Shown: positions 35,646-44,386, numbered from the stretch's first letter. The stretch is 64,000 bases of DNA from Pseudomonas citrullilanati (GCF_030580855.1 NZ_JAUQOP010000006.1:142234-206233); one strand, 5' to 3'. A program made the numbers and translations. Notes: generated by a model not told the origin, from the letters alone.

Positions 35646-35742
35646 GACGGAAATCATCTCGATAAGGACCCGGTCAGAGCCGGAACGCCTCGAATCCTAG
35701 GCTTGCATGTAAATTAGGGCCAATGCTGTTAAACACTGCCCT

Positions 35743-35764
35743 ATGCATATTCGGCATAATGCCG
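35743..35764. promoter_or_regulatory. LysR-type operator in the aspA / LysR spacer
   Basis: ATGCATATTCGGCAT (35743-35757) has a T-N11-A core and matches 13 of 15 bases of the perfect palindrome upstream of gltP (664-678). It overlaps a second inverted repeat, CGGCAT-A-ATGCCG (35752-35764). Position between divergent genes fits an autoregulated LysR site. Confidence 0.55.
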
Positions 35765-35826
35765 GTGTGACGCCGGCGTTCTGGCGAGCGTGTGACCCGT
35801 TTTGGTGCGTGTGTTGGGAGAACGTG

Positions 35827-36744
35827 ATGAATCTTGAAAGCAAATGGCTCGAGGACTTCAGTGCCCTGGCCGCGACTCGCAGTTTCTCCCAGGCGGCCGA
35901 ACGGCGCTTCGTGACGCAGCCGGCCTTCAGCCGACGGATTCGCAGCCTCGAAGCGGCCCTGGGGCTGACCCTGGTCAATCGTTCGCGCACCCCCATCGAA
36001 CTGACGGCGGCCGGGCAGTTGTTCCTGGTGACGGCGCGTACGGTGGTCGAGCAACTGGGTGAAGTGCTGCGCCATCTGCACCACCTCGAAGGTGGCCAGG
36101 GCGAAGTCATCCAGGTCGCCGCCGCGCATTCCCTGGCGCTGGGATTCTTCCCACGCTGGATCGCGCAGTTGCGCAACGAAGGCATGAACATCGCCACGCG
36201 CCTGGTGGCGACCAACGTGGGTGACGCCGTCCATGCCCTGCGCGAGGGTGGCTGTGACCTGATGCTGGCGTTCTATGACCCGGACTCGGCGATGCAGATG
36301 GACCCGGAGATATTTCCGTCGCTGCACCTGGGGCAGACCGAGATGCTCCCGGTGTGCGCGGCGGATGCCGACGGCCAGCCGCTGTTCGACCTCGAAGGCG
36401 AGGCCAGCGTGCCGCTGCTGGCCTACAGCGCCGGGGCGTTTCTCGGTCGTTCGGTCAATCAACTGCTGCGCCAGCGGGCGTTGCGTTTCACCACGGTCTA
36501 CGAGACCGCCATGGCCGACAGCCTGAAAAGCATGGCCCTGGAGGGCCTCGGCATCGCCTGGGTACCGCACCTGAGCGTGCGCGCCGAACTGGCCCGAGGC
36601 GAACTGGTGATCTGTGGCGGGGCCCAGTGGCACGTACCGCTGGAAATCCGCCTGTACCGCTGCGCCCTGGTGCGCAAGGCCAACGTGCGGTTGTTGTGGC
36701 GCAAGCTCGAAGGCGGCGTGGCGCAGGGCGTAGCCGGATCCTGA
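35827..36744 (+). CDS. LysR family regulator, HypT-like
   Basis: This 305-residue protein has an N-terminal winged helix (SFSQAAERRFVTQPAFSRRI, about 20-39). The effector domain resembles E. coli HypT/YjiE: IQVAAAHSLALGFFP, PVCAADADGQPLFDL and MALEGLGIAWVPHL. HypT responds to hypochlorite by methionine oxidation in E. coli; here the divergent aspA makes an amino-acid role at least as likely. ATG 35827 follows GGGAGAACGTG; upstream in-frame starts lack a site. Confidence 0.85.
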   Translation: MNLESKWLEDFSALAATRSFSQAAERRFVTQPAFSRRIRSLEAALGLTLVNRSRTPIELTAAGQLFLVTARTVVEQLGEVLRHLHHLEGGQGEVIQVAAAHSLALGFFPRWIAQLRNEGMNIATRLVATNVGDAVHALREGGCDLMLAFYDPDSAMQMDPEIFPSLHLGQTEMLPVCAADADGQPLFDLEGEASVPLLAYSAGAFLGRSVNQLLRQRALRFTTVYETAMADSLKSMALEGLGIAWVPHLSVRAELARGELVICGGAQWHVPLEIRLYRCALVRKANVRLLWRKLEGGVAQGVAGS

Positions 36745-36797
36745 GCACAACGCAGGTCCCTTGTGGAATGCCACGGATATCAGGGGATCACCGAGCC

Positions 36798-36890
36798 CTT
36801 GTGGGAGCGAGCTTGCTCGCGATGGCGGCCTGACATCCACAGTGCATTGACTGGCCTACCGCTATCGCGAGCAAGCTCGCTCCCACAGGG
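36798..36890. repeat. REPIN
   Basis: CTTGTGGGAGCGAGCTTGCT and the inverted TATCGCGAGCAAGCTCGCTC are separated by about 25 bases. It lies in the 370-base spacer between the LysR gene and purE. Confidence 0.85.
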
Positions 36891-36967
36891 ACTCGTGTTG
36901 TAGTTCTGCTGACCTTGGAGTCAATAAAACCGCCGCTTTGGCCCAAACGACAGATGGTCGGCGGAAG

Positions 36968-36996
36968 TGCGTTTAACGCACCGTTTTCGGTATACT
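36968..36996 (+). promoter_or_regulatory. purE: probable purE promoter
   Basis: A good -10 hexamer TATACT sits at 36991-36996; the -35 region is poor (TGCGTT at 17-bp spacing). It lies downstream of the REPIN and gives a leader of roughly 110 bases before purE. Confidence 0.45.
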
Positions 36997-37033
36997 GCCC
37001 GGCCTTCGGTCGGTTTGCCCGGCCATCATTCGT

Positions 37034-37076
37034 ACAACAAGCCACGCCGGTTTCCCCGCGTGGCTTGTTGTTTTTT
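37034..37076 (+). terminator. strong terminator in the purE leader (possible attenuator)
   Basis: ACAACAAGCCACGC (37034-37047) pairs perfectly with GCGTGGCTTGTTGT (37058-37071), followed by T residues to 37076. The ATG of purE is only 39 bases further, and a likely promoter lies upstream, so the terminator is inside the leader. Confidence 0.85.
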
Positions 37077-37114
37077 GACGCGCCCGCGGGCGCCCAGAGA
37101 GAAGAGGCACATTG

Positions 37115-37606
37115 ATGAGTGCATTGGTTGGCGTGATCATGGGCTCCAAGTCCGATTGGTCCACCCTTAGCCACACCGCCGATATGCTGGAAAAGCTCGG
37201 CATCCCCTACGAGGTGAAGGTGGTTTCCGCCCACCGTACGCCGGACCTGCTGTTCCAGTACGCCGAAGAAGCCGAGGCCCGTGGCATCGAGGTGATCATC
37301 GCCGGTGCCGGTGGCGCGGCCCACTTGCCGGGGATGTGCGCGGCCAAGACCCACCTGCCGGTGCTGGGCGTGCCGGTCCAGTCATCGATGCTCTCGGGCG
37401 TCGATTCACTGCTGTCGATCGTGCAGATGCCGGCCGGCATCCCGGTGGCGACCCTGGCGATCGGCAAGGCCGGCGCGATCAACGCGGCCCTGTTGTCGGC
37501 GAGCATCCTGGGCGCCAAGCACCCACAGTTTCATACCGTGCTGAAAAAATTCCGTGCTGAGCAGACAGACAGCGTCCTGGACAACCCGGACCCGCGCATT
37601 GCCTGA
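37115..37606 (+). CDS. purE: 5-(carboxyamino)imidazole ribonucleotide mutase
   Basis: This 163-residue enzyme moves the carboxyl group of N5-CAIR to give CAIR in purine synthesis. The family motif GSKSDW is at residues 10-15, with AHRTPD and [12 protein letters not shown] typical of class I PurE. ATG 37115 follows AGAAGAGGCACATTG. purK follows after 12 bases, making a purEK operon downstream of a leader terminator. Confidence 0.96.
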   Translation: MSALVGVIMGSKSDWSTLSHTADMLEKLGIPYEVKVVSAHRTPDLLFQYAEEAEARGIEVIIAGAGGAAHLPGMCAAKTHLPVLGVPVQSSMLSGVDSLLSIVQMPAGIPVATLAIGKAGAINAALLSASILGAKHPQFHTVLKKFRAEQTDSVLDNPDPRIA

Positions 37607-37618
37607 GGTGGTTGACGA

Positions 37619-38704
37619 ATGAAGATCGGTGTAATCGGTGGCGGCCAGTTGGGTCGCATGTTGGCCCTGGCGGGGACGCCGCTGGGGATGAACTTCGCTT
37701 TCCTGGACCCGGCGCCAGACGCCTGTGCCGCCGCGCTGGGTGAACACCTGCGGGCCGACTACGGCGACCAGGACCACCTGCGCCAGCTGGCCGATGAAGT
37801 CGATCTGGTGACCTTCGAATTCGAAAGCGTCCCGGCCGAAACGGTCGCCTTCCTGTCCCAGTTCGTCCCGGTCTACCCCAGCGCCGAAGCCCTGCGGATC
37901 GCTCGCGACCGCTGGTTCGAAAAGAACATGTTCAAGGACCTGGGCATTCCCACGCCGGCTTTCGCCGACATTCAATCCCAGGCCGACCTCGACGCCGCCG
38001 TGGCTGCCATCGGCCTGCCGGCTGTCCTCAAGACCCGGACCCTGGGCTATGACGGCAAGGGCCAGAAAGTCCTGCGCAGCCCTGAAGACGTGGCCGGTAC
38101 GTTTGCCGAGCTCGGCAGCGTGGGCTGCCTGCTGGAGGGCTTCGTGCCGTTCACCGGCGAAGTCTCGCTGATCGCCGTGCGCGCACGCGACGGTGAGATC
38201 CGTTTCTACCCGCTGGTGCACAACACCCACAAGGACGGCATCCTCAAGCTGTCCGTCGCCAGCACCGATCATCCGCTGCAGGCCCTGGCCGAGGACTATT
38301 CCAGCCGGGTGCTCAAGCAGCTCGACTATGTCGGCGTGATGGCCTTCGAGTTCTTCGAAGTGGACGGTGGCCTCAAGGCCAACGAAATCGCGCCGCGTGT
38401 GCACAACTCCGGGCACTGGACCACCGAGGGCGCCGAATGCAGCCAGTTCGAAAACCACCTGCGGGCGGTGGCCGGGCTGCCACTGGGATCGACCGCCAAG
38501 GTCGGTGAGAGCGCGATGCTGAACTTCATCGGCAAGGTACCGGACACCGAGAAGGTCCTGGCGATCGCCGACTGCCACCTGCATCACTATGGCAAGGCGT
38601 TCAAGGCCGGGCGCAAGGTCGGCCACGCCAACCTGCGTTGTGCCGACCGGGCCACCCTGGCCCAGCAGATCATCAAGGTCGAGGCGCTGATCGCCGAGCA
38701 ATAA
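37619..38704 (+). CDS. purK: 5-(carboxyamino)imidazole ribonucleotide synthase
   Basis: This 361-residue ATP-grasp enzyme makes N5-CAIR from AIR, bicarbonate and ATP, feeding PurE. It opens with IGVIGGGQLGRMLALAG and has the ATP-grasp loop KTRTLGYDGKGQ and the catalytic-region NEIAPRVHNSGHWT. Length is typical. Second gene of the purEK operon. Confidence 0.96.
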   Translation: MKIGVIGGGQLGRMLALAGTPLGMNFAFLDPAPDACAAALGEHLRADYGDQDHLRQLADEVDLVTFEFESVPAETVAFLSQFVPVYPSAEALRIARDRWFEKNMFKDLGIPTPAFADIQSQADLDAAVAAIGLPAVLKTRTLGYDGKGQKVLRSPEDVAGTFAELGSVGCLLEGFVPFTGEVSLIAVRARDGEIRFYPLVHNTHKDGILKLSVASTDHPLQALAEDYSSRVLKQLDYVGVMAFEFFEVDGGLKANEIAPRVHNSGHWTTEGAECSQFENHLRAVAGLPLGSTAKVGESAMLNFIGKVPDTEKVLAIADCHLHHYGKAFKAGRKVGHANLRCADRATLAQQIIKVEALIAEQ

Positions 38705-38754
38705 TCTGAAACATCGGTGGAACCATTCGTCGGCCGGATTCTCTCATGGCAAGG

Positions 38755-38780
38755 TGCCAAAGTCTGACTAGGCTTTGGCA
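38755..38780. other. inverted repeat upstream of a GlsB/YeaQ gene
   Basis: TGCCAAAG and CTTTGGCA enclose TCTGACTAGG, 27 bases before the small membrane protein gene. It could be an operator or a weak terminator of purEK. Confidence 0.4.
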
Positions 38781-38807
38781 TGACGCTCAATCAAAAGGGG
38801 AATTGCC

Positions 38808-39053
38808 ATGGGAATCATCGGAACCATCTTTATCGGCTTGATCGTCGGCCTGCTGGCGCGCTTCCTGAAACCGGGCGATGACAGCATGGGCTGGATCATG
38901 ACCATCCTGCTCGGTATCGGCGGTTCGTTGGCAGCCACTTATGGCGGCCAGGCCTTGGGCATCTATCAGGCTGGCGAAGGCGCAGGCTTCCTCGGTGCCC
39001 TGGTGGGCGCGATCGTGCTGCTGGTGATCTACGGCCTGATCAAAAGAAACTGA
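38808..39053 (+). CDS. GlsB/YeaQ/YmgE family stress membrane protein
   Basis: This 81-residue protein has three hydrophobic segments with glycine-rich packing (TIFIGLIVGLLARFLKPGDD, cited as GLIVGLLARFLKPG; ILLGIGGSLAATYGG; ALVGAIVLLVIYGLI). It is the transglycosylase-associated/YeaQ type, often induced by stress; the molecular role is unknown. ATG follows AAAAGGGGAATTGCC, a good ribosome site. A hairpin follows the stop. Confidence 0.9.
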   Translation: MGIIGTIFIGLIVGLLARFLKPGDDSMGWIMTILLGIGGSLAATYGGQALGIYQAGEGAGFLGALVGAIVLLVIYGLIKRN

Positions 39054-39067
39054 TCCAAATGCGACAA

Positions 39068-39098
39068 AGCCCCCTGCTCGCGGCGCGCGCAGGGGGCT
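39068..39098 (+). terminator. hairpin terminator
   Basis: AGCCCCCTG (39068-39076) pairs with CAGGGGGCT (39090-39098). The T-run is lacking, so efficiency is uncertain. Confidence 0.6.
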
Positions 39099-39142
39099 AG
39101 AATGCCCGGCGTTTCACTCTTCCCTCATTGCCGAGCCCTTCC

Positions 39143-39679
39143 ATGCGCCGTCTAGTGTTGACCCTTCTTTTGCTGGGCAGTGGCCTGGCCCATGCTGCCG
39201 AGCTGCCAGAAACCGACTGGCTCGAATTGATGCCCAAGTCGGACCAGAAAGCCCTCGAAGCCATGCCCGACATCGACCACAACTCGCCCGAAGCCGACGG
39301 CACCTTCACCAACAAAGGTGGCCTGAAGCAGAGCAAGGGGTTGCCGGCGGTGATGTATTCGACCAAGACCGTGGCGTCGATGAACGACAAGCGCATTCGC
39401 ATCGGCGGGTACCCGGTGCCGTTGGAAACCGACGCCAAGGGCCACAGCACATTGTTCTTCCTGGTGCCTTACCCGGGCGCCTGCATCCACGTCCCGCCAC
39501 CGCCACCCAATCAACTGGTGCTGGTGCGCTACCCCAAGGGCCTGAAGCTGGACGATATCTACACGCCGCTGTGGGTGACCGGCACGCTGAAGATTGAAAA
39601 GGTCGACAACGACCTGGCCAGCGCTGCCTATGCCTTGGAGGCGGAAAAGGTGCGGGTGGTGAAGGAAGCGGATCTGTAA
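39143..39679 (+). CDS. DUF3299 secreted protein
   Basis: This 178-residue protein starts with a signal peptide (MRRLVLTLLLLGSGLAHA). The mature part has the DUF3299 pattern RIGGYPVPLE and FFLVPYPGACIHVPPPP, with one conserved cysteine followed by a proline run. It is periplasmic by prediction. Function is unknown; relatives are often near ABC or lipoprotein export genes, none of which is here. I chose ATG 39143 over a TTG at 39128. Confidence 0.85.
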   Translation: MRRLVLTLLLLGSGLAHAAELPETDWLELMPKSDQKALEAMPDIDHNSPEADGTFTNKGGLKQSKGLPAVMYSTKTVASMNDKRIRIGGYPVPLETDAKGHSTLFFLVPYPGACIHVPPPPPNQLVLVRYPKGLKLDDIYTPLWVTGTLKIEKVDNDLASAAYALEAEKVRVVKEADL

Positions 39680-39707
39680 AGAGCCGCAGATCTGGCACCG
39701 ATCTAAA

Positions 39708-39738
39708 TGTGGGAGCGGGCTTGCTCGCTCCCACAGGG
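39708..39738. repeat. shortened REP hairpin
   Basis: TGTGGGAGCG and CGCTCCCACA close directly around GGCTTGCT, like a REPIN whose two arms have collapsed into one hairpin. It lies between convergent genes and could serve as a bidirectional terminator. Confidence 0.7.
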
Positions 39739-39753
39739 AGGTTGTGATTTGGC

Positions 39754-40653
39754 TTAGAGCGGCTTGCCGCAGATGCTCACGCCCAGGGTATGGCTGGCGT
39801 CAGGCAGCAACGTCACCCGGTCATCCATCACGTTCGCCGTCTCGATGCACAGCATGCGCTGCCAGCCATCGTCGGCCATGTCGCTGAAGGCCTTGGCGCG
39901 TTCGATCCAGGGGTTCCAGATCACTGCCGTGCGCGAGCCTCGGCTGGTCAGCTCGATCCGGCGTTGCCATTGCGCGTCGACGATGCTCAGTGTTGCCGGC
40001 GTATCGAGATAGATGCGGTCGGTTTCGCCGGCAAAGTGCAGGTCGCCGGCCTGGGTGGTGGTCTTCCAGTCATCCAGGGTCTCGATATAGCTCAGGCCAT
40101 CGACGCCTTCGACGTGGACGTGGCGCACGTCGCTCACGGCGAAGTAGCTGTGCAGTGCCTGGCTGAGGCTGACGGTTTCGCTGCCGCGGTTGTGGCTGGT
40201 CAGGCTGATGTGCAACTGTTCGTCCATCACGATGGTCAGCGTCAGGTCTACCTGATGAGGCCAACCTGGCAGGCCGTTCTCGGGGTAGGGCAGCTCGAAC
40301 TCCACCTTGAGGCTGTCGCCCTCGGCTTCGATGCCCTTCAATGCCCAATCCATGGCGCGCACCAGGCCGTGGGCCGTGGCGGGTTCATTGCTCACGCGCA
40401 TGGCCTGCACGCTGTCAGGGTTGCGCGTCAGGTTGCCGAACCACGGCCAGCACACCGGTACGCCGGCGCGGATGCTCTTGCCGGTCTTGAACGTCGCTTG
40501 GTCGTTGAGCCAGATCAGCGGCGGCTGGCCGTCCACTTGATAGCTGAGGATATGCGCGCCTTGCTGGGCCACCAGCAATTCGGCCTGGCCGTGGCGAATA
40601 CGCCAGGCGTTCAGTTCATCCAGTTTGACGGCTTCGACGTTGGGCGTGGACAT
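39754..40653 (-). CDS. D-hexose-6-phosphate mutarotase (YeaD-like)
   Basis: This 299-residue aldose-1-epimerase-type protein interconverts anomers of glucose-6-phosphate-like sugars. Typical stretches are PLIWLNDQATFKTGKSIRAG (cited as PLIWLND and RAGVPVCWPWFG), ALHSYFAVSD with the catalytic histidine region, and VIWNPWIERAKAFSDM. ATG 40653 (MSTPNVEAV) was preferred to a 14-residue longer start. The neighbouring thioesterase gene is on the same strand 56 bases upstream. Confidence 0.9.
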   Translation of the reverse strand: MSTPNVEAVKLDELNAWRIRHGQAELLVAQQGAHILSYQVDGQPPLIWLNDQATFKTGKSIRAGVPVCWPWFGNLTRNPDSVQAMRVSNEPATAHGLVRAMDWALKGIEAEGDSLKVEFELPYPENGLPGWPHQVDLTLTIVMDEQLHISLTSHNRGSETVSLSQALHSYFAVSDVRHVHVEGVDGLSYIETLDDWKTTTQAGDLHFAGETDRIYLDTPATLSIVDAQWQRRIELTSRGSRTAVIWNPWIERAKAFSDMADDGWQRMLCIETANVMDDRVTLLPDASHTLGVSICGKPL

Positions 40654-40709
40654 GGTGCAATCTCGCTCTGGAACAGGGGCTTCGATGGACCGCAAAACCG
40701 CCTTCGCGT

Positions 40710-41114
40710 TTAACGGGCGCGTGGCGGTACCGAGCGGGTGCGACCGCTGCCGTCGATGGCGACGAAGACAAAGACCGCCTCGGTCACTTTACGCCACTCG
40801 CTGGACAGGGGGTCGTCGCTCCAGACTTCGACCATCATCTGGATCGAACTGCGGCCGATCTCCAGCGCCTGGGTGTAGAACGACAGCTGTGCACCCACCG
40901 CCACCGGCACCAGGAACGCCATGCGATCGATGGCCACGGTCGCCACACGGCCACCGGCGACCTTGCTGGCCATGGCGGTGCCAGCCAAGTCCATCTGGGA
41001 CACCAGCCAGCCGCCGAAAATATCGCCAAAGCCGTTGGTCTCGCGCGGGAGCGCGGTGATTTGCAAGGCCAGGTCGCCTTGCGGGATTGGATCTTCTTGT
41101 TCGAGCTCTATCAT
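40710..41114 (-). CDS. acyl-CoA thioesterase (YciA-like hotdog)
   Basis: This 134-residue single hotdog-domain protein has the YciA/Acot pattern GDIFGGWLVSQMDLAG, with the catalytic aspartate in this helix, and VATVAIDRMAFLVPV. It should hydrolyse acyl-CoA thioesters. It may be co-transcribed with the mutarotase gene downstream. Confidence 0.9.
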   Translation of the reverse strand: MIELEQEDPIPQGDLALQITALPRETNGFGDIFGGWLVSQMDLAGTAMASKVAGGRVATVAIDRMAFLVPVAVGAQLSFYTQALEIGRSSIQMMVEVWSDDPLSSEWRKVTEAVFVFVAIDGSGRTRSVPPRAR

Positions 41115-41493
41115 GCCGGGGGTGCCTCTGACCCGTAACTCTGTCTGGTGCTTCAGGTGAATAGCCGTCCTTGTAAAAAACGATTCAGCCCGAAGAGCCT
41201 ACGTTCATCACGTTTTTCGTAAAGGCGTGCCAAAGGGAAACTCTGCGAAACCGGCTGGTCCAGTCTGGTCCTACGCCACCAACGACGTTTTCGCACAGCA
41301 ACCCCTTACAGAGTGTTGCAGCTTGCGAGTATATCGGTCGATAGGCGTCGAGACGACCACTCGGTTCTGTTTTCGACTGTCAATTACGCGCCTCTATGTG
41401 CTTTTTCGAACAATTTGCTATGGTGCCGAACCTGCCCAGGCCCCAACCCTCATCGTCCGGGCGGCAGAATCGACTATAAGAGAAGCCCTTGCC
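41115..41493. other. gene-free spacer upstream of the MFS gene
   Basis: About 380 bases with lower G+C than the genes. TATCG-GT-CGATA (41332-41343) is a small perfect palindrome that may be an operator, and TGCTATGGT near 41413-41421 resembles an extended -10. No convincing open frame; the reading frame continuous with the MFS gene upstream of 41494 looks non-coding. Confidence 0.4.
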
Positions 41494-42792
41494 ATGACCA
41501 CTGCGCCTTCGAGCACGGCGACGCCCGCACATCCCGCACGTCCACTGACCCGCAACGACTACAAGACCCTGTCGCTATCGGCCCTGGGCGGTGCGCTGGA
41601 GTTCTACGATTTCATCATTTTCGTGTTCTTCGCCACCGTGGTCGGCAAATTATTCTTCCCGGCCGAAATGCCCGAGTGGCTGCGCTTGATGCAGACCTTC
41701 GGCATTTTTGCCGCCGGCTACCTGGCCCGGCCGCTGGGCGGGATCATCATGGCTCACTTCGGCGACCTGCTGGGACGCAAGAAAATGTTCACCCTGAGCA
41801 TTTTCATGATGGCCGTGCCGACGCTGATCATGGGCCTGCTGCCCACCTACGCGCAGATCGGCATGTGGGCGCCGATCCTGCTGCTATTGATGCGGGTGAT
41901 CCAGGGCGCGGCCATTGGCGGCGAAGTACCGGGCGCCTGGGTATTCGTCTCCGAACACGTACCGGCGCGCCATATCGGCTATGCCTGCGGCACCCTGACG
42001 TCCGGCCTGACGGCGGGAATCCTGTTGGGTTCGCTGGTCGCCACCGCGATCAACAGCCTCTATACGCCCGTGGAAGTGGCGGATTACGCCTGGCGGATTC
42101 CATTCCTGCTGGGAGGCGTGTTCGGGTTGTTCTCGGTGTACTTGCGCCGTTGGCTGCACGAAACCCCGGTGTTCGCCGAACTGCAGTTGCGCAAGGCCCT
42201 GGCCGAGGAAGTGCCGCTGCGCGCGGTGCTGCGCGACCATCGTGGCGCCGTTGCCGTGTCGATGCTGCTGACCTGGCTGCTGTCCGCCGCCATCGTCGTG
42301 CTGATCCTGATGACGCCGACTGTGTTGCAGACGGTCTACCACTTCGCGCCGACCACCGCGTTGCAGGCCAACAGCGTGGCGATCGTGATGCTGAGTATTG
42401 GCTGCATCCTCGCCGGCGCCCTGGCGGATCGCTTCGGCGCAGGCCGTGTCTTCGTGTTTGGCTGCGCCGCACTGCTGGCCAGCGCCTGGACCTTCTACCA
42501 CAGCCTGGCCGACCATCCTGACTGGCTGTTCCCGATGTATGCCCTCACCGGGCTGCTGGTGGGCACCATCGGCGCGGTTCCCTACGTCATGGTCAAGGCT
42601 TTCCCGCCGGTGGTGCGCTTCAGCGGCCTGTCGTTTTCCTACAACGTTGCCTACGCCATTTTCGGTGGCCTGACACCGATGGTCGTCAGCCTGTTGCTCA
42701 AGGAAAACCCCATGGGGCCGGCTTATTACGTGGCGGTGTTATGTGGGATGGGGATCGTGGTGGGCGGCTACCTCTGGAAGAAAGGACGCTAG
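41494..42792 (+). CDS. MFS transporter, metabolite:H+ symporter type
   Basis: This 432-residue twelve-segment transporter belongs to the MHS branch (relatives ProP and KgtP). Signs are LGGALEFYDFIIFVFFA in segment 1, the loop motif HFGDLLGRKKMF after segment 2 and RVIQGAAIGGEVPGAWVF in segment 4. Cargo is unknown, probably an organic acid or zwitterion. I chose ATG 41494 (MTTAPSST) after AAGAGAAGCCCTTGCC. Its 3' end overlaps the convergent aminopeptidase gene by 54 bases. Confidence 0.88.
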   Translation: MTTAPSSTATPAHPARPLTRNDYKTLSLSALGGALEFYDFIIFVFFATVVGKLFFPAEMPEWLRLMQTFGIFAAGYLARPLGGIIMAHFGDLLGRKKMFTLSIFMMAVPTLIMGLLPTYAQIGMWAPILLLLMRVIQGAAIGGEVPGAWVFVSEHVPARHIGYACGTLTSGLTAGILLGSLVATAINSLYTPVEVADYAWRIPFLLGGVFGLFSVYLRRWLHETPVFAELQLRKALAEEVPLRAVLRDHRGAVAVSMLLTWLLSAAIVVLILMTPTVLQTVYHFAPTTALQANSVAIVMLSIGCILAGALADRFGAGRVFVFGCAALLASAWTFYHSLADHPDWLFPMYALTGLLVGTIGAVPYVMVKAFPPVVRFSGLSFSYNVAYAIFGGLTPMVVSLLLKENPMGPAYYVAVLCGMGIVVGGYLWKKGR

Positions 42793-43872
42793 TGGCCTGT
42801 GGGCCTCTAGCGCTTTCAACGCTGTCTTGCGCGCTTCGATGGGTAGCCTGCCGAGCTTTTCCACCGCCGCATAGAACGCCACCCAGTCCCCGCCTTGCTG
42901 CCGGTACAGCGCCGCGAAGGCCGGCACCCATTGGTCGTACAGGCCGAATGGCAACAAGCGCGCATTGTTCAAGGGCGCATAGACCCAGGCATCGTAGCGT
43001 TTGTCGCCGGCCCACTGGCTGTCGCGCAACTGTTCGTAGTCGGTGCGCAGGCGTTCGAATGCCTGTGCCTTGCGCTGGCGCATCTGCTCGGCCGGCAGGG
43101 GCTGGGCATAGAGGGTTTCCAGGCGTTGTCGGGTGTGGAGGACCAGTTGGATGAATTGGTCGCGTTGTAGCATCCGCTTGCCATCGTCCGGTGCCAATCC
43201 ACGGCTGGCACGCCATTGCCGGGTGCCTTCCTGTTCGACGAAGGTGGCGAAGGACTCGTTGAATTCCGTGTCGTCCTTTACGTAGAACCGCTGGTGCGCC
43301 AGCTCGTGGAAAATCAGCGTCGCCAGACGCTCGTCGCCCCAGTGCATCATCGAACTCAGGATCGGGTCGTCGAACCAGCCCAGGGTCGAATAGGCCTCCA
43401 CCCCGCCAATCGAGACATCCATGCCTTGCAAGCGCTGCAAGGCCGCCTCGCCACGGGCGGCGCCCTGGGTGTAGTAGCCGCGATAGGCCACGCAGCCGGC
43501 GATGGGGAAGCAATGATTCTGTGGCGCCAGGGAAAATTCCGGCGTGGCGAAGACATTCCAGACGACGAATGGCCGGCCAATGTCCGCGTACAGGCGATAG
43601 CTCTGGTTGTCCGGCAGGTGCAGGTGTGCGCTGGCGAACGTGCGAGCCTCGCGGGCCTTGGCCAGGTGCGCGCGCAATGGTGGGTCGCGGGTGGGGTCGG
43701 CGATCACCTTGTCGATCGGCTCACGGGCTTGCAGCAAGCGCAGTTGTCCGCCGACGAGCTGGCCGTAGTAGCTGACGCTGGAGCAACCGTTGAGTAACAA
43801 AAGCAGGAGGCCTGGAAACAAAATCCGGAAAACACGGTCGAGTAACCGATGGCTTGAACGCGGCCTGATCAA
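42739..43872 (-). CDS. lipoprotein zinc aminopeptidase (COG4324 type)
   Basis: This 377-residue protein has a signal sequence with lipobox LNGC (C30), so it is membrane-anchored. The zinc motif HELAHQ (H189, E190, H193) is followed by NESFATFVEQEG, supplying the third ligand. It matches the predicted aminopeptidase family of pseudomonads next to the PA0061/PA0062 lipoproteins. Its last 18 codons overlap the end of the MFS gene on the other strand. It is divergent from the first lipoprotein gene. Confidence 0.85.
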   Translation of the reverse strand: MIRPRSSHRLLDRVFRILFPGLLLLLLNGCSSVSYYGQLVGGQLRLLQAREPIDKVIADPTRDPPLRAHLAKAREARTFASAHLHLPDNQSYRLYADIGRPFVVWNVFATPEFSLAPQNHCFPIAGCVAYRGYYTQGAARGEAALQRLQGMDVSIGGVEAYSTLGWFDDPILSSMMHWGDERLATLIFHELAHQRFYVKDDTEFNESFATFVEQEGTRQWRASRGLAPDDGKRMLQRDQFIQLVLHTRQRLETLYAQPLPAEQMRQRKAQAFERLRTDYEQLRDSQWAGDKRYDAWVYAPLNNARLLPFGLYDQWVPAFAALYRQQGGDWVAFYAAVEKLGRLPIEARKTALKALEAHRPLASFLPEVAAHHDPHPT

Positions 43873-43931
43873 TTGGAATCACCTTGGGAAAGTCTGCCCG
43901 CAAGACTATCTCGCTTGCCTGGAGCTTCGCT

Positions 43932-44345
43932 ATGCGCGTGTTGATGCTGACGAGTGGCCTGTTGCTGCTGACCGGTTGTGCCGGGCTGCCGGACCCCGAT
44001 CCCTCCCAGGCGTGGGTCGACCTGGGAAGCCGTCAGGACACCGCGTTGCAAGCCTTGGAGGTCGACGACAAGACGTCCCTCGACAAGCGCTATTTCGAAG
44101 TGCAGCCCGGCAGCCATGAGCTGACGGTGCGTTATCAATTCGCCGTCGAGCCCGGCAACATCGGCCCGGATGCCGAGCCGCTGTGGCGTGATTGCCGGTT
44201 GAACGTCAAGTTCAAGGACTTCAACGCCGGCCAGCGCTACCAATTGCAGGCCGGTAGCATCGGGTTCCGGCCGTGGGCCAAGCTCTACGATCAACAGCGC
44301 AAGGTGGTGGGGCAAGGTACGCCAGCAGGCTGCCAGCAAAGCTGA
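43932..44345 (+). CDS. PA0061/PA0062 family lipoprotein
   Basis: This 137-residue protein has a lipobox LLTGC (C16) after a short signal. The mature domain has QAWVDLG, RYFEVQPGSHELTVRYQF, GQRYQLQAGSIGFRPWAKL and an end cysteine. The next gene encodes a clear paralogue. Function is unknown. ATG 43932 follows CTGGAGCTTCGCT; an upstream in-frame start would bury the signal sequence. Confidence 0.88.
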   Translation: MRVLMLTSGLLLLTGCAGLPDPDPSQAWVDLGSRQDTALQALEVDDKTSLDKRYFEVQPGSHELTVRYQFAVEPGNIGPDAEPLWRDCRLNVKFKDFNAGQRYQLQAGSIGFRPWAKLYDQQRKVVGQGTPAGCQQS

Positions 44346-44386
44346 TCGGCGCTATGCTCAGGGCCTGATTTTCCAGGACGCTGAAC

